Source: Chitinophaga sancti
Lineage (GTDB): Bacteria; Bacteroidota; Bacteroidia; Chitinophagales; Chitinophagaceae
DNA: 64,000 bases
NCBI RefSeq assembly: GCF_034087045.1
Contig: NZ_CP139247.1
Coordinates: forward strand, 806,001 to 870,000
Direction: 5' to 3'
Made by a program: the position numbers and the translations under genes. Shown in pieces: positions 25,211 through 34,116 of the stretch. The notes beneath the pieces were generated by a model. The model was not told the DNA's origin. It searched no databases and saw nothing but the letters and a program-made list of their open reading frames with translations. Positions within the stretch are counted from its first letter, which is position 1; the number at the start of each line of letters is the position of its first letter.

Positions 25211-27040
25211 ATGAAGACATTTTTTAGGTTGCTGGATTTATCCCGGCCCTATCACCACTACGTTCCGGAATACATTGTTTATATTATCCTCTATTCTATA
25301 CTGGGATTGATGAACTTTGGCCTCCTCATTCCCCTGATGAGTGCATTGTTCGACACAGGACACCAGGCGGTGGTGACCCAACTGCCGGAATTTTCCATGA
25401 GCTTCGGTTATGTAAAAGACGTATTTTATTATTTCCTCAACCAGCAGCTGGCATCAGGGGGTGGTAAATTCGGGGTATTGATATATATCTGTATCGTACT
25501 GTTCATTACCATCATACTCAAAAACCTCTTTGGCTACCTGAGCCAGAAAGTACTGACCCGCATGCGGGTAAACATGGTAAGAAAAATGCGCGAAAAGCTG
25601 TTTGACCAGTTCAGCACCCAATCGCTCCGCTTCTTCCATGATGAACGTAAAGGCGATCTGCTCTCTACTATCAGTTCTGATGTAGTAGAAGTAGAAAACT
25701 CTGTAGTCACTTCATTGCAGACACTGTTCAGAGATCCGCTGGTGATCATCTCTACCTTTATCGCACTCTTCGTGATCTCGAAAGAGATGACATTATTTAC
25801 CCTGGTATTCTTCCCCATATCCGGTTGGCTCATCAGTAGTGTATCCAAAAAGCTGAAAAGGCAATCCAATAAAGGTCAGAGCCTGTTGGGCAGAATTGTG
25901 AATATCACGGAAGAAACCCTGTCAGGTATTCGTATTATCAAAGCTTTCAATGGTGAAAAGTTCATCCGTGATAAGTTTGATAAGGACAATATTGCTTTTG
26001 CCCAAACGGTAAAAGCTATCCAGAACCAGCGTGAAATGGCCTCTCCGGTATCCGAGATTCTCGGTGTAATGGTAGTGGTGGTAATCATGATGTATGGAGG
26101 TTACCTGATCCTGAATCACAAGAGCAACCTGCAACCCGAAATGTTCATTGGTTACCTGGCCCTGTATTTCCAGATCCTGGCACCTGCCAAGAACATCGGT
26201 TCCGCTATCACGTCTATGCCTAAAGGACTGGCTGCCGGCGAAAGGGTATTGCGCATCATCGACCTGGACAATGCCATCAAGGATAAACCAGATGCAAAGT
26301 CGCTGGATGGATTCAAGGATGCCATCGTATACGACAATATCACCTTCAGATATAATGAAACACCTGTTCTGAAGAATGTTAACCTTACCATTCCAAAAGG
26401 TAAAATGGTGGCATTGGTAGGTAAGAGCGGCGCTGGTAAAACCACCATGGCCGACCTGCTGCCACGCTTTTACGATGTACAGGGTGGTAAGATCATGGTA
26501 GATGGTAAGGACATTCGTGATGTAAAAATGCACGACCTGCGCGCTATCATGGGTATGGTATCGCAGGAGGCGATCCTCTTCAACGATACTATCTTTAATA
26601 ATATCGCCTTCGGACAGGAAAATGCAGATAAGGAAGAAGTGATCAAGGCGGCTAAGATTGCCAATGCCCACGAGTTCATCATAAAACAGGATAACGGGTA
26701 TGAAACAGAGATAGGTGATAGGGGTATGAAACTGAGTGGTGGTCAGCGTCAGCGTCTGACCATCGCGAGAGCGATCTTCAAGAACCCGCCCATCCTGATC
26801 CTGGACGAGGCCACCTCTGCACTGGATACAGAATCAGAAAAACTGGTACAGGATGCGCTGGACAAACTGATGGAAAACCGTACGACTATCGTGATTGCAC
26901 ACAGGTTATCCACCATCCAGCATGCGGATATCATTGTGGTGATGGACCAGGGAGAAATTAAGGAGCAGGGTACACACGACCAGCTGATTGCTGTAAATGG
27001 TATCTACAAGAAGCTCGTAGAAATGCAGGAATTCAAATAG
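25211..27040 (+). CDS. MsbA-like ABC transporter, fused permease and ATPase
   Basis: A 609-residue half-transporter that works as a homodimer. The N-terminal part (1-340) holds six membrane helices. The C-terminal ATPase domain (about 370-609) has Walker A GKSGAGKT, the Q-loop near MVSQEAILFND, signature LSGGQRQRL, Walker B ILILDEATSALD and the H-loop IAHRLST. The family includes lipid A flippase MsbA and multidrug exporters; with no substrate-specific context the lipid A role is a reasonable but unproven guess. Monocistronic, ending at the hairpin at 27086. Confidence 0.93.
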   Translation: MKTFFRLLDLSRPYHHYVPEYIVYIILYSILGLMNFGLLIPLMSALFDTGHQAVVTQLPEFSMSFGYVKDVFYYFLNQQLASGGGKFGVLIYICIVLFITIILKNLFGYLSQKVLTRMRVNMVRKMREKLFDQFSTQSLRFFHDERKGDLLSTISSDVVEVENSVVTSLQTLFRDPLVIISTFIALFVISKEMTLFTLVFFPISGWLISSVSKKLKRQSNKGQSLLGRIVNITEETLSGIRIIKAFNGEKFIRDKFDKDNIAFAQTVKAIQNQREMASPVSEILGVMVVVVIMMYGGYLILNHKSNLQPEMFIGYLALYFQILAPAKNIGSAITSMPKGLAAGERVLRIIDLDNAIKDKPDAKSLDGFKDAIVYDNITFRYNETPVLKNVNLTIPKGKMVALVGKSGAGKTTMADLLPRFYDVQGGKIMVDGKDIRDVKMHDLRAIMGMVSQEAILFNDTIFNNIAFGQENADKEEVIKAAKIANAHEFIIKQDNGYETEIGDRGMKLSGGQRQRLTIARAIFKNPPILILDEATSALDTESEKLVQDALDKLMENRTTIVIAHRLSTIQHADIIVVMDQGEIKEQGTHDQLIAVNGIYKKLVEMQEFK

Positions 27041-27085
27041 AGGAATGCAGTTACATTTCAGCTACCGCGATATTATTGCAAAGGA

Positions 27086-27117
27086 AAAGCCCGGATGGTA
27101 CATCCGGGCTTTCTTTT
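27086..27117 (+). terminator. Terminator after the ABC exporter
   Basis: Perfect 12-bp stem (27086-27097 with 27101-27112), loop GTA, followed by CTTTTT. It also faces the convergent dksA-like gene. Confidence 0.88.
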
Positions 27118-27136
27118 TATCTTATAGAAGAGAAAA

Positions 27137-28192
27137 TTACTTGCTCTTTGCTAATTTAGCTTCGATGCTGAGGGTAGCGTGAGGAACCGCACGCAGCCTT
27201 GCTTTATCGATCAGCTTACCGGTCATACGGCAAATACCATAAGTTTTGTTCTCGATACGGATCATGGCTTTTTCCAGATGATCGATGAACTGGATCTGGC
27301 GGCTAGCCATCTGGTTCAGCTGCTCTCTTTCCTGAGAACCGGAACCATCTTCCATACTCATGTATTTGTTTTCAGTATCGTCAGTACCTGCTTCATCCTT
27401 ACGGGTGATCAGGCCTTGCAGATAAACCAGTTCTTTCTTAGCTGCTTCCAGCTTTTTCGTGATCAGGTCTCTGAATTCCTGCAGGTCAGCGTCGCTGTAA
27501 CGATAGATAGGTCCGGAAGGTTGTTCAGGTTGATCCAGTACGGATTTTGTGAACTCAGGCTGGTAGGTAACCAGGGTATTACCTCCTTTGGATCCGGCTT
27601 TTTTATCGCCTTTTTCTACGCGCTCAACAGGCTTTTCAGCTTTCGCAGGAGCTTTATCTGTTTTAGCTGGCGTTTTTTCAGCTGTTTTTTTGCCGGCATC
27701 TTTCGCTACCGCTTTTTCCTTCTCGTCTTTTTCTTTATTATTCTTTACTGGCATTATTACTTCTTTTTCTTCTGGCTTGGAAATTAGTTTTTCTTTTACA
27801 GCAGGTGCGACTGGCGCAACTACTTTCTGCTTTGTATCAGGCACTTTCTTAGCTGCCGGCTTAACGGGAGCCTTCGCTTTGTTAACGGGCTGCTTAGCTG
27901 CGGGTGCAGTCACAGCAGGTGCTGGTTTCGCTACAGACTTGCTGGAAGGGGATGCTTTTGTTACTGTTTTATTTGTGGCAACAGCCTTTTGAGTAGCAAC
28001 CGGTTTAGCGGGTTTGGCGGAGGCTTTCGACGTTAAGGTCTTCGCATTAGATTTTTCAGCCTGTACCGCTGCCTTTTTCGCAGTGGGTACGTGGGCCGCT
28101 TTCTTAGCGGGTGTAGCCTGCTTTACCGAAGCTTTTGTAGCCGGTGCTGCCTTCTGGGTCTTATTGATAGCAACTTTTTTGCCTGTTGCCAT
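27137..28192 (-). CDS. TraR/DksA-family protein with a long histone-H1-like N-terminal tail
   Basis: A 351-residue protein in two parts. Residues 1 to about 215 are low-complexity, built of Lys, Ala, Pro, Val and Thr (AAPATKAS, PAKKAAH and similar units), like eukaryotic histone H1 tails and predicted to bind DNA or RNA non-specifically. Residues about 230-351 are a DksA-like domain: a coiled coil (DLITKKLEAAKKELVYLQGL ... EREQLNQ) and the C-terminal YGICRMTGKLIDKARLRAVPHATLS. Of the four zinc-binding cysteines of classical DksA only Cys321 remains. It follows ileS by five bases and is on the same transcript. The family modulates RNA polymerase; the role of this tailed form is not known to me. 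Confidence 0.88.
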   Translation of the reverse strand: MATGKKVAINKTQKAAPATKASVKQATPAKKAAHVPTAKKAAVQAEKSNAKTLTSKASAKPAKPVATQKAVATNKTVTKASPSSKSVAKPAPAVTAPAAKQPVNKAKAPVKPAAKKVPDTKQKVVAPVAPAVKEKLISKPEEKEVIMPVKNNKEKDEKEKAVAKDAGKKTAEKTPAKTDKAPAKAEKPVERVEKGDKKAGSKGGNTLVTYQPEFTKSVLDQPEQPSGPIYRYSDADLQEFRDLITKKLEAAKKELVYLQGLITRKDEAGTDDTENKYMSMEDGSGSQEREQLNQMASRQIQFIDHLEKAMIRIENKTYGICRMTGKLIDKARLRAVPHATLSIEAKLAKSK

Positions 28193-28197
28193 GGGGA

Positions 28198-31100
28198 TTA
28201 GCTTTTTTTGTTAACTAATACATTAAATGTCAAATCATTAACTTCAATTTCAACTCCATCCTGTAATTCCGGCACTAATTCCACACTATCTGCCAAAATT
28301 TCCGTGCAAATATAGTCATTATAGTTAATAATCGCTGATTTGAGGCTTTCTGCTACCGCCATTTTTACCTGTATTCTGTCAGTCAGTTCAAAATCATTGT
28401 CCTTCCTGATTTTCTGAATACGGTTCACCAGTTCACGTGCATTACCTTCATCGAGCAACTCAGGTGTAATAGTAATATCCAGGGCTACCGTTAAGGCGCC
28501 TTTATTCGCTACAGTCCATCCCGGAATATCTTCTGAAATGATCTCAACGTCAGATAAAACTATAAATACTTGCTCATTTTCGATCAATAGATTAAACTGT
28601 CCATCCCTTTCTAATGCCGCTATATCTGCATCGGTGAAAGCTGTTATTGCTGCTGCTACTGCTTTCATTTTTGCCCCCATTTTGCTCCCCAGGGATTTGA
28701 AGTTTGGCTTGATCTTTTTCTTGATGAAACCGGCAGTTTCCGTAAGATAATCAATACCTTTCACATTGACTTCACTTTTTATGAGGTGAGCCACTTTTTC
28801 AACCTGATCCTTCAGATGTCCATCCTGTACAGGTATCAGTATTTTCTGTAACGGCTGACGTACTTTAATATTTACCTTTTTACGGAGTGACAATACCAGG
28901 GAACTAATATCCTGGGCCAGTTGCATTCTTTCTTCCAGTTCAGCGTCGATCGCTGCTGTTACTACTGTTGGGAAGTCTACATGGTGTACAGACACCCTGT
29001 CGCTACGTTTACTAACCTTATTCAGGTTGTTGAATAACCAGTCTGCAAAGAACGGAGATACCGGTGCCATCAGTTTGGACAGGGTTTCGAGACATTCAAA
29101 GAGGGTCTGGTAAGCAGAGATCTTGTCATGTTCGTATTCCCCCTTCCAGAAACGGCGACGACAGAGACGTACATACCAGTTACTCAGATGTTCATCTACG
29201 AAGGTCTGTATTGCCCTTCCGGCCTGAGTAGGCTCGTATTCATCAAAAAATCCTGTAACGTCTTTTACCAGTGTGTTCAGCAAGGATATGATCCAGCGGT
29301 CAATTTCTGGTCGCTGTTCCAGCGGAATGTAAGCTTCCTTGAACGAGAAGTTGTCCAGGTTCGCATACATGGCAAAGAAATTATAAGTATTGTACAGGGT
29401 GCCGAACAACTTACGTTGTACTTCACGGATGCCATCAGTATCAAATTTCATGCTATCCCATGGAGAAGCATTGGTAATGAGGTACCAACGGGTTGCGTCC
29501 GCCCCAAATGACTCCAAAGTTTCAAAAGGATTGACCACATTGCCGAGCCTTTTACTCATTTTGTTGCCATTCTTATCCAGGACGAGTCCGTTACTTACCA
29601 CTGCCTTGTAAGCGACACTATCAAAGAGCATACTACCCAGCGCATGCAGGGTATAAAACCATCCACGGGTTTGATCCACACCTTCAGCGATGAAGTCGGC
29701 CGGGAAGTTTTGCTCAAAGGTTTCTTTATTCTCAAATGGGAAATGCCATTGTGCGTAAGGCATTGCACCACTGTCGAACCATACGTCTACCAGGTCAGGT
29801 TCGCGGCGCATCGGCTTACCGGAAGTACTTACCAATATAATATTGTCTACATAAGGCTTATGCAGGTCTGAAGTCAGCTTGTCAATATAAGCAGCCTGGT
29901 CTTTTTCATCAGCAGGCAGTGTCATTACACCAGCTGCAAATGCTTTTTCCAGTTCAGTACGCAGTTCTGCCACAGAACCAATACAGATTTCTTCAGTTGC
30001 ATCTTCCGTACGCCAGATAGGCAGTGGAGTACCCCAGAAACGGCTACGACTCAGGTTCCAGTCCACCATATTTTCCAGCCAGTTGCCAAAACGACCGGTA
30101 CCTGTGAAAGCAGGTTTCCAATTTATGGTTTTGTTCAGTTCCACCATTCTGTCTTTTACGGCAGTGGTACGAATGAACCAGGCATCGAGCGGATAATATA
30201 ATACAGGCTTATCTGTACGCCAGCAGTGAGGATAAGTATGTTCATACTTTTCTACCCTGAAGGCGCGGTTTTCTTTTTTCAGTTTTACCGCGATGTCTAC
30301 ATCCACATCCTTGTATTCCGGATCACTCTTGTAATTCTTTACATAGCGGCCACCGAATTCACCCACAGTATCCAGGAATTTACCCTGACGATCTACCAGC
30401 GTGAGGATGCCAAGACCATATTTCTTACCTACCTTGTTATCGTCCGCACCAAAAGCAGGAGCAGTATGCACGATACCAGTACCATCTTCGGTGGTTACGA
30501 AATCGCCGAGGATTACACGGAATGGATCTCCTTCTTCAGGCTGTACATAAGGTAATAGTTGTTCGTAGCGGATCTCTTCCAGCTGGCTGCCTTTGAAAAC
30601 TGCCAGGGTCTGCCATGGAATCACCTTATCACCTTCTTTATACGCAGCAAAATCGCCATCTTCACCTTCTTTCTTAAAATACTTACCAGTCAGGGCAGTC
30701 GCCATTACCACAAACTGTGGCAGACCGGTGTATGGGTTGAATGTGCGGATCAGCGCGTATTCGATATTAGCACCTACGGTCAGGCCGAGGTTGGAAGGTA
30801 ATGTCCATGGGGTAGTTGTCCATGCCATGAAAAATACTTCAGCAACAGGATCTGCCTTGCGGGCAATGTCGAAGAGGAAAGCAGACCTGTCTGATTCAAT
30901 TGCCTTGAAAGTAGCTACGACAGTAGTATCCTTTACATCTTTATAAGTACCTGGCTGGTTCAGTTCGGCATTACTCAGACCTGTACCTGCAGCAGGAGAG
31001 TAGGGCTGAATGCTCACGCTCTTGTACAGGAGACCTTTCTTATATAATGTCTGCAAACACCACCAGAGGCTTTCGATATAATTGTTTTCGAAAGTGATAT

Positions 31101-31548
31101 AAGGTTGCTGAAGATCTACCCAATAGCCCATTTTACGGGTCAGGTCATCCCATTTATCTTTATATTTTAATACCTCGGTGCGGCAGGTCTTGTTATATTC
31201 TTCAATGGAAATTGTCTTTCCAATATCTTCTTTAGTAATGCCGAGCGTTTTTTCCACACCTAGTTCCACAGGCAGACCATGAGTATCCCAACCGCCTTTA
31301 CGCTTTACCTGGAAACCACGCATAGTTTTATAACGGCATACAAGGTCCTTAAGGGTACGGCTAATGACATGGTGAATGCCCGGTAAGCCGTTAGCACTTG
31401 GCGGACCTTCATAAAAAACGAAGGGGGTCGCGCCTTCCCGCAGGGAAACACTCTGCTCGAAAGCTTGCTCCTGTTCCCAACTGGCCAATACATCTTTCGC
31501 TATCTGCGGTAAATTCAGCTGATTATATTCCTGATATTTGCTGCTCAT
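28198..31548 (-). CDS. ileS: Isoleucyl-tRNA synthetase
   Basis: The 1116-residue class I synthetase charges tRNA-Ile and edits valine. The catalytic core begins with FYEGPPSANGLPGIHHVISR; the usual HxGH signature appears as GIHH (residues 57-60), with the first and third positions exchanged. The KMSKR loop is intact (NKMSKRLGN), and the editing domain (about 190-400) has the TTPWTLPSN motif. The length and the C-terminal extension resemble the eukaryote-like type 2 enzyme. A dksA-like gene follows within five bases. The gene is divergent from a PepSY-like gene. Confidence in identity is very high; the unusual signature is discussed as a finding. Confidence 0.98.
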   Translation of the reverse strand: MSSKYQEYNQLNLPQIAKDVLASWEQEQAFEQSVSLREGATPFVFYEGPPSANGLPGIHHVISRTLKDLVCRYKTMRGFQVKRKGGWDTHGLPVELGVEKTLGITKEDIGKTISIEEYNKTCRTEVLKYKDKWDDLTRKMGYWVDLQQPYITFENNYIESLWWCLQTLYKKGLLYKSVSIQPYSPAAGTGLSNAELNQPGTYKDVKDTTVVATFKAIESDRSAFLFDIARKADPVAEVFFMAWTTTPWTLPSNLGLTVGANIEYALIRTFNPYTGLPQFVVMATALTGKYFKKEGEDGDFAAYKEGDKVIPWQTLAVFKGSQLEEIRYEQLLPYVQPEEGDPFRVILGDFVTTEDGTGIVHTAPAFGADDNKVGKKYGLGILTLVDRQGKFLDTVGEFGGRYVKNYKSDPEYKDVDVDIAVKLKKENRAFRVEKYEHTYPHCWRTDKPVLYYPLDAWFIRTTAVKDRMVELNKTINWKPAFTGTGRFGNWLENMVDWNLSRSRFWGTPLPIWRTEDATEEICIGSVAELRTELEKAFAAGVMTLPADEKDQAAYIDKLTSDLHKPYVDNIILVSTSGKPMRREPDLVDVWFDSGAMPYAQWHFPFENKETFEQNFPADFIAEGVDQTRGWFYTLHALGSMLFDSVAYKAVVSNGLVLDKNGNKMSKRLGNVVNPFETLESFGADATRWYLITNASPWDSMKFDTDGIREVQRKLFGTLYNTYNFFAMYANLDNFSFKEAYIPLEQRPEIDRWIISLLNTLVKDVTGFFDEYEPTQAGRAIQTFVDEHLSNWYVRLCRRRFWKGEYEHDKISAYQTLFECLETLSKLMAPVSPFFADWLFNNLNKVSKRSDRVSVHHVDFPTVVTAAIDAELEERMQLAQDISSLVLSLRKKVNIKVRQPLQKILIPVQDGHLKDQVEKVAHLIKSEVNVKGIDYLTETAGFIKKKIKPNFKSLGSKMGAKMKAVAAAITAFTDADIAALERDGQFNLLIENEQVFIVLSDVEIISEDIPGWTVANKGALTVALDITITPELLDEGNARELVNRIQKIRKDNDFELTDRIQVKMAVAESLKSAIINYNDYICTEILADSVELVPELQDGVEIEVNDLTFNVLVNKKS

Positions 31549-31808
31549 AAAACAATTATGCGCCCTTTGACGTTAATAAGTGAGTTGATTAAAATTCTGC
31601 AAAGTTACGGATTTTAGCCGGCTCTTATAAGGAAATCAGGAGTAAAAACAAAGAAGTAAACCATTTGATTTTAATTGCTGGATATTTTTTGTATTTTTAC
31701 AGTGCATTGGTTCGCATGAATCTTGGCATTGTTTTGGTAACTAACGTCGGAAGAATATAAGTTGAAAAACTTAACCCAAAAGAATTGATAAACCATATCT
31801 GATCAATT

Positions 31809-32273
31809 ATGAGAAAGTTAGTTTTAATATTTTTTGTGGCACTTATAACTTCCGGCACAACTTTTGCACAAAAAAAATCAGCAAAAAAAACAAAAAAAGT
31901 AGTTGCTAAAACAGAAATGGTAGCTCCGTCAGTTGTAAAAGATTCTTTTCAACAGACCTTTACAGGAACGGACGCCAAATGGAGTAAGAACTACGGAGGC
32001 AATTGGGTAGCAAACTTTACCAAAGACGACGTGAAGACAGCAGCAGAGTTTGATAAGGATGGTAAATGGATAGCAACCCGCAGCAATTATACAGAAGCTA
32101 ATCTGCCAAATGCAGTAGCTACAAGTGTAAAAGCGAAGTATCCGGCCGCCACCATCAAAGATGGTTGGAAAATAGAAAGGTCAGATGTTGCTTCTTATTA
32201 TAAGGTAAATATTCAGGACAACGGTACAGAAAAAGCAGTGTTGATTAATGAGGCTGGTACCATTGCAGAATGA
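31809..32273 (+). CDS. Secreted PepSY-like (BLIP-type) protein
   Basis: A 154-residue exported protein: signal peptide (MRKLVLIFFVALITSGTTFAQ), a Lys-rich spacer (KKSAKKTKKVVAK), then a domain of about 110 residues with two PepSY-like halves. The marks are FTGTDAKWSKNYGGNWVANF, a following KTAAEFDKDGKWIATRSN, and a second half with KYPAATIKDGWKIERSD and YKVNIQDNGTEKAVLINEAG. Bacteroidota have many such small periplasmic proteins; the role is unknown, with inhibitor-like folds suggested. Monocistronic, with a terminator 48 bp after the stop. Confidence 0.82.
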   Translation: MRKLVLIFFVALITSGTTFAQKKSAKKTKKVVAKTEMVAPSVVKDSFQQTFTGTDAKWSKNYGGNWVANFTKDDVKTAAEFDKDGKWIATRSNYTEANLPNAVATSVKAKYPAATIKDGWKIERSDVASYYKVNIQDNGTEKAVLINEAGTIAE

Positions 32274-32321
32274 TTACTTTCACTAATTAGTATTTCATAG
32301 GTATAGGGATAAATAGGACAG

Positions 32322-32350
32322 ACCCTGCTCTTTTGGGCGGGGTTTTCTTT
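32322..32350 (+). terminator. Terminator after the PepSY-like gene
   Basis: 9-bp stem with two G-U pairs (32322-32330 with 32335-32343), loop TTTT, then TTTCTTTT. Confidence 0.8.
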
Positions 32351-32403
32351 TGTTTTTAAATGAGTTTGACTTGCCTTAGGCAAGCCAAACTCATTTAAAA
32401 ACA
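32351..32403. repeat. 25-bp inverted repeat with one mismatch
   Basis: Arms 32351-32375 and 32379-32403 pair at 24 of 25 positions with a three-base loop (TTA). It follows the terminator directly and is itself followed by an 8-bp hairpin (32408-32415 with 32423-32430). Confidence 0.8.
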
Positions 32404-32750
32404 AAAACCGTCTCGAGTAATACGAGACGGCTTTATGTAATTACGGTAGAAGACTTACCTGACAAAAACGCACTTTCAAAAGGTCAAATATGGTGTTTGA
32501 GGTGCAAAATAATGGCTTTACTCAAAATTTTTGCCCGGTAAGCCTTCCCCATGGTCAAATCTGATAAGGAAGCTTATAAGGATGATCAGGATAGATATCT
32601 GCCGATCGTGATACAAAGATGCACCAATCTTATATAGTTCCTTTTCGAATTCGGGAAAACTAATGATCGAAAAAGGAAAACCTCCTCCAAATAAAAAACT
32701 TCATGATACAGGGAATTCACCAACAGGCATGAAAACCCATTTCAAAGAAA

Positions 32751-32779
32751 AAAAGCCCCCTGTAAAACAGGAGGCTTTT
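32751..32779 (-). terminator. Terminator after the AraC-family gene
   Basis: 13-bp stem with one mismatch (32751-32763 with 32767-32779), loop AAA. On the minus strand it is followed by a long T run. It lies 20 bp beyond the stop of the AraC-family gene. Confidence 0.85.
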
Positions 32780-32798
32780 CAATATAATAAATTGATTA

Positions 32799-33719
32799 CT
32801 AGCGCAATAATAATTCACATGGTTTCAACCCTGTATGCTTCTTAAACGCAGTTGAAAAATGTGAAATACAGGAATACCCCATCAAAATTGCCACTTCACT
32901 TACACTCATTCCCTTTTCGTACAGCAACCCTTTCGCCTTCTCCATTCTTTCCTTCTGGAAATAATCATAAATGGTGGTACCATACATTGCCTTGAACCCT
33001 TTTTTCAGGTAACACTCATTCATCGCTACTTTACGGGCCAGATCACGAATGGTAATAGGTGCATCCAGCTGTTCCAGCAAGATATCTTTTGCCTTCTCGA
33101 TCTTTCCACGATCCTCCATATGAGTGAGGAAACGGCAACCAAAACGGTCGTCTGTATCGTTCTGCACAAACTGGTCAGAGCTGAATAACAACAACTCCAA
33201 CGCTTTGCTCTGCAAAAAGATATTCTTCAGCGCCCCTTCATAATTATGATGTACCATTTGCTCCAATACCTCTTTTGATTTGGTACTTGGTGCCAATGTT
33301 TTTACAAACGGCTTACGTGACTGCATGTCAAACAAGGTACTTGTCGTAGAACCCTTCTGCAGGGTTTGTATGAACGACGGCTGGAAACGCACAGTGATCA
33401 TATCGATAGAAGGCTGCTTGGAATTGCAATTCTCCTTTTTATGTGCGCATACCTGGTCTGTACATCCTGGATTTTGACAATACTTATTCCCGGCTACACA
33501 ATATCGTAGCTCCACAGCAGCAGATTGCCCTCTTTTTGCCGGCTGGTATACCACCATCGCTACATCTTCTACTGGCAAAGGGCGGTCATATGTGAACCGC
33601 TGCAATGTGAAATCGAGACAGTCCGGTACTGCCACGCTATCGGATACTGCCAACTCGAGCTGATCGCTCATAGCAGGCTGACGGATAGCCAATGTTAATA
33701 TGTCCTGCAACTCTTTCAA
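32799..33719 (-). CDS. AraC-family regulator with a cysteine-rich insert
   Basis: A 306-residue regulator. The C-terminal AraC domain (about 205-306) has both helix-turn-helix units (TIRDLARKVAMNECYLKKGFK and VSEVAILMGYSCISHFSTAFKKHTG). The N-terminal sensing part is unlike the usual cupin: it carries Cys74, Cys81, Cys86, Cys91 and Cys98 with spacing C-x6-C-x4-C-x4-C-x6-C, suggesting a metal or redox site. Transcription is divergent from the AsmA-like gene, and the 400-bp gap between them holds the 11-bp phased repeats that could be its operator. The effector is unknown. Confidence 0.9.
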   Translation of the reverse strand: MKELQDILTLAIRQPAMSDQLELAVSDSVAVPDCLDFTLQRFTYDRPLPVEDVAMVVYQPAKRGQSAAVELRYCVAGNKYCQNPGCTDQVCAHKKENCNSKQPSIDMITVRFQPSFIQTLQKGSTTSTLFDMQSRKPFVKTLAPSTKSKEVLEQMVHHNYEGALKNIFLQSKALELLLFSSDQFVQNDTDDRFGCRFLTHMEDRGKIEKAKDILLEQLDAPITIRDLARKVAMNECYLKKGFKAMYGTTIYDYFQKERMEKAKGLLYEKGMSVSEVAILMGYSCISHFSTAFKKHTGLKPCELLLR

Positions 33720-33886
33720 ATTTCCTTATCAATTGTTAAAATCCTGACAAAAATAGTCAATCAAATTTTAATAGAAACGGTTTTGACAGTAAGGTGACCA
33801 AAACACGTGGTTTCCAAAAGGGAACCTGGTGTGAGGTTCCAGATACCCCACCGTCTCTGAAGCACGTCTATAGCTCGCTGGGGGAG

Positions 33887-33986
33887 ATAACCCGCCTATA
33901 AGCCGCCCATATCCCGCCCATAACCCGCCAATAACCCGCATCTATAAAGAGGCGGGATATGGGCGGGATACTAATGGGTTATTGAC
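33887..33986. repeat. Array of 11-bp phased repeats with an inverted second half
   Basis: Five direct copies of ATAACCCGCC or close variants start at 33887, 33898, 33909, 33920 and 33931, exactly 11 bp apart. After a 12-bp spacer the same units return in inverted orientation (GGCGGGATAT at 33951, GGCGGGATA at 33962, then GGGTTATTGACGGGTTA to about 33991). The two halves contain a perfect 16-bp inverted repeat (33903-33918 with 33951-33966). The array lies in the divergent promoter gap between the AraC-family gene and the AsmA-like gene. Confidence 0.9.
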
Positions 33987-34039
33987 GGGTTAGCGTTATG
34001 ATAAGGATATGCTTATCCTATGATTATACCTATCTCGTA

Positions 34040-34073
34040 TTTGTATTATATAAGAAAACATACACTAATTTTA
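34040..34073 (+). promoter_or_regulatory. Promoter of the AsmA-like gene
   Basis: A -33 TTTG (34040-34043) and a -7 TAATTTTA (34066-34073, one mismatch to TAnnTTTG) are separated by 22 bp. Transcription would start near 34080, which favours the ATG at 34117 as the start codon. Confidence 0.5.
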
Positions 34074-34116
34074 CCTCCGGGTGCGTACTGGTATGAAATT
34101 CGTTCACTCATCCCTA

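Larger units (their letters stand above)
32274..32798. other. Intergenic region of about 525 bp holding several hairpins
   Basis: It contains the plus-strand terminator at 32322, a long inverted repeat at 32351-32403, a short hairpin at 32408-32430, and the minus-strand terminator at 32751. Between about 32440 and 32740 I see no gene. A 60-codon plus-strand frame at 32663 runs through the terminator and into the convergent gene and is not believed. Confidence 0.7.
33720..34116. other. Divergent regulatory region of about 400 bp
   Basis: It separates the AraC-family gene (minus) from the AsmA-like gene (plus). It contains the 11-bp phased repeats at 33887-33991, a short inverted repeat AGGATA-TGCT-TATCCT at 34004-34019, and the plus-strand promoter at 34040. 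The part 33720-33886 shows no clear feature apart from an A-T-rich stretch next to the AraC start. Confidence 0.7.

Noticed and set aside
32663..32845. A 60-codon plus-strand frame
   Set aside because: It runs through the terminator hairpin of the AraC-family gene and into that gene's 3' end.
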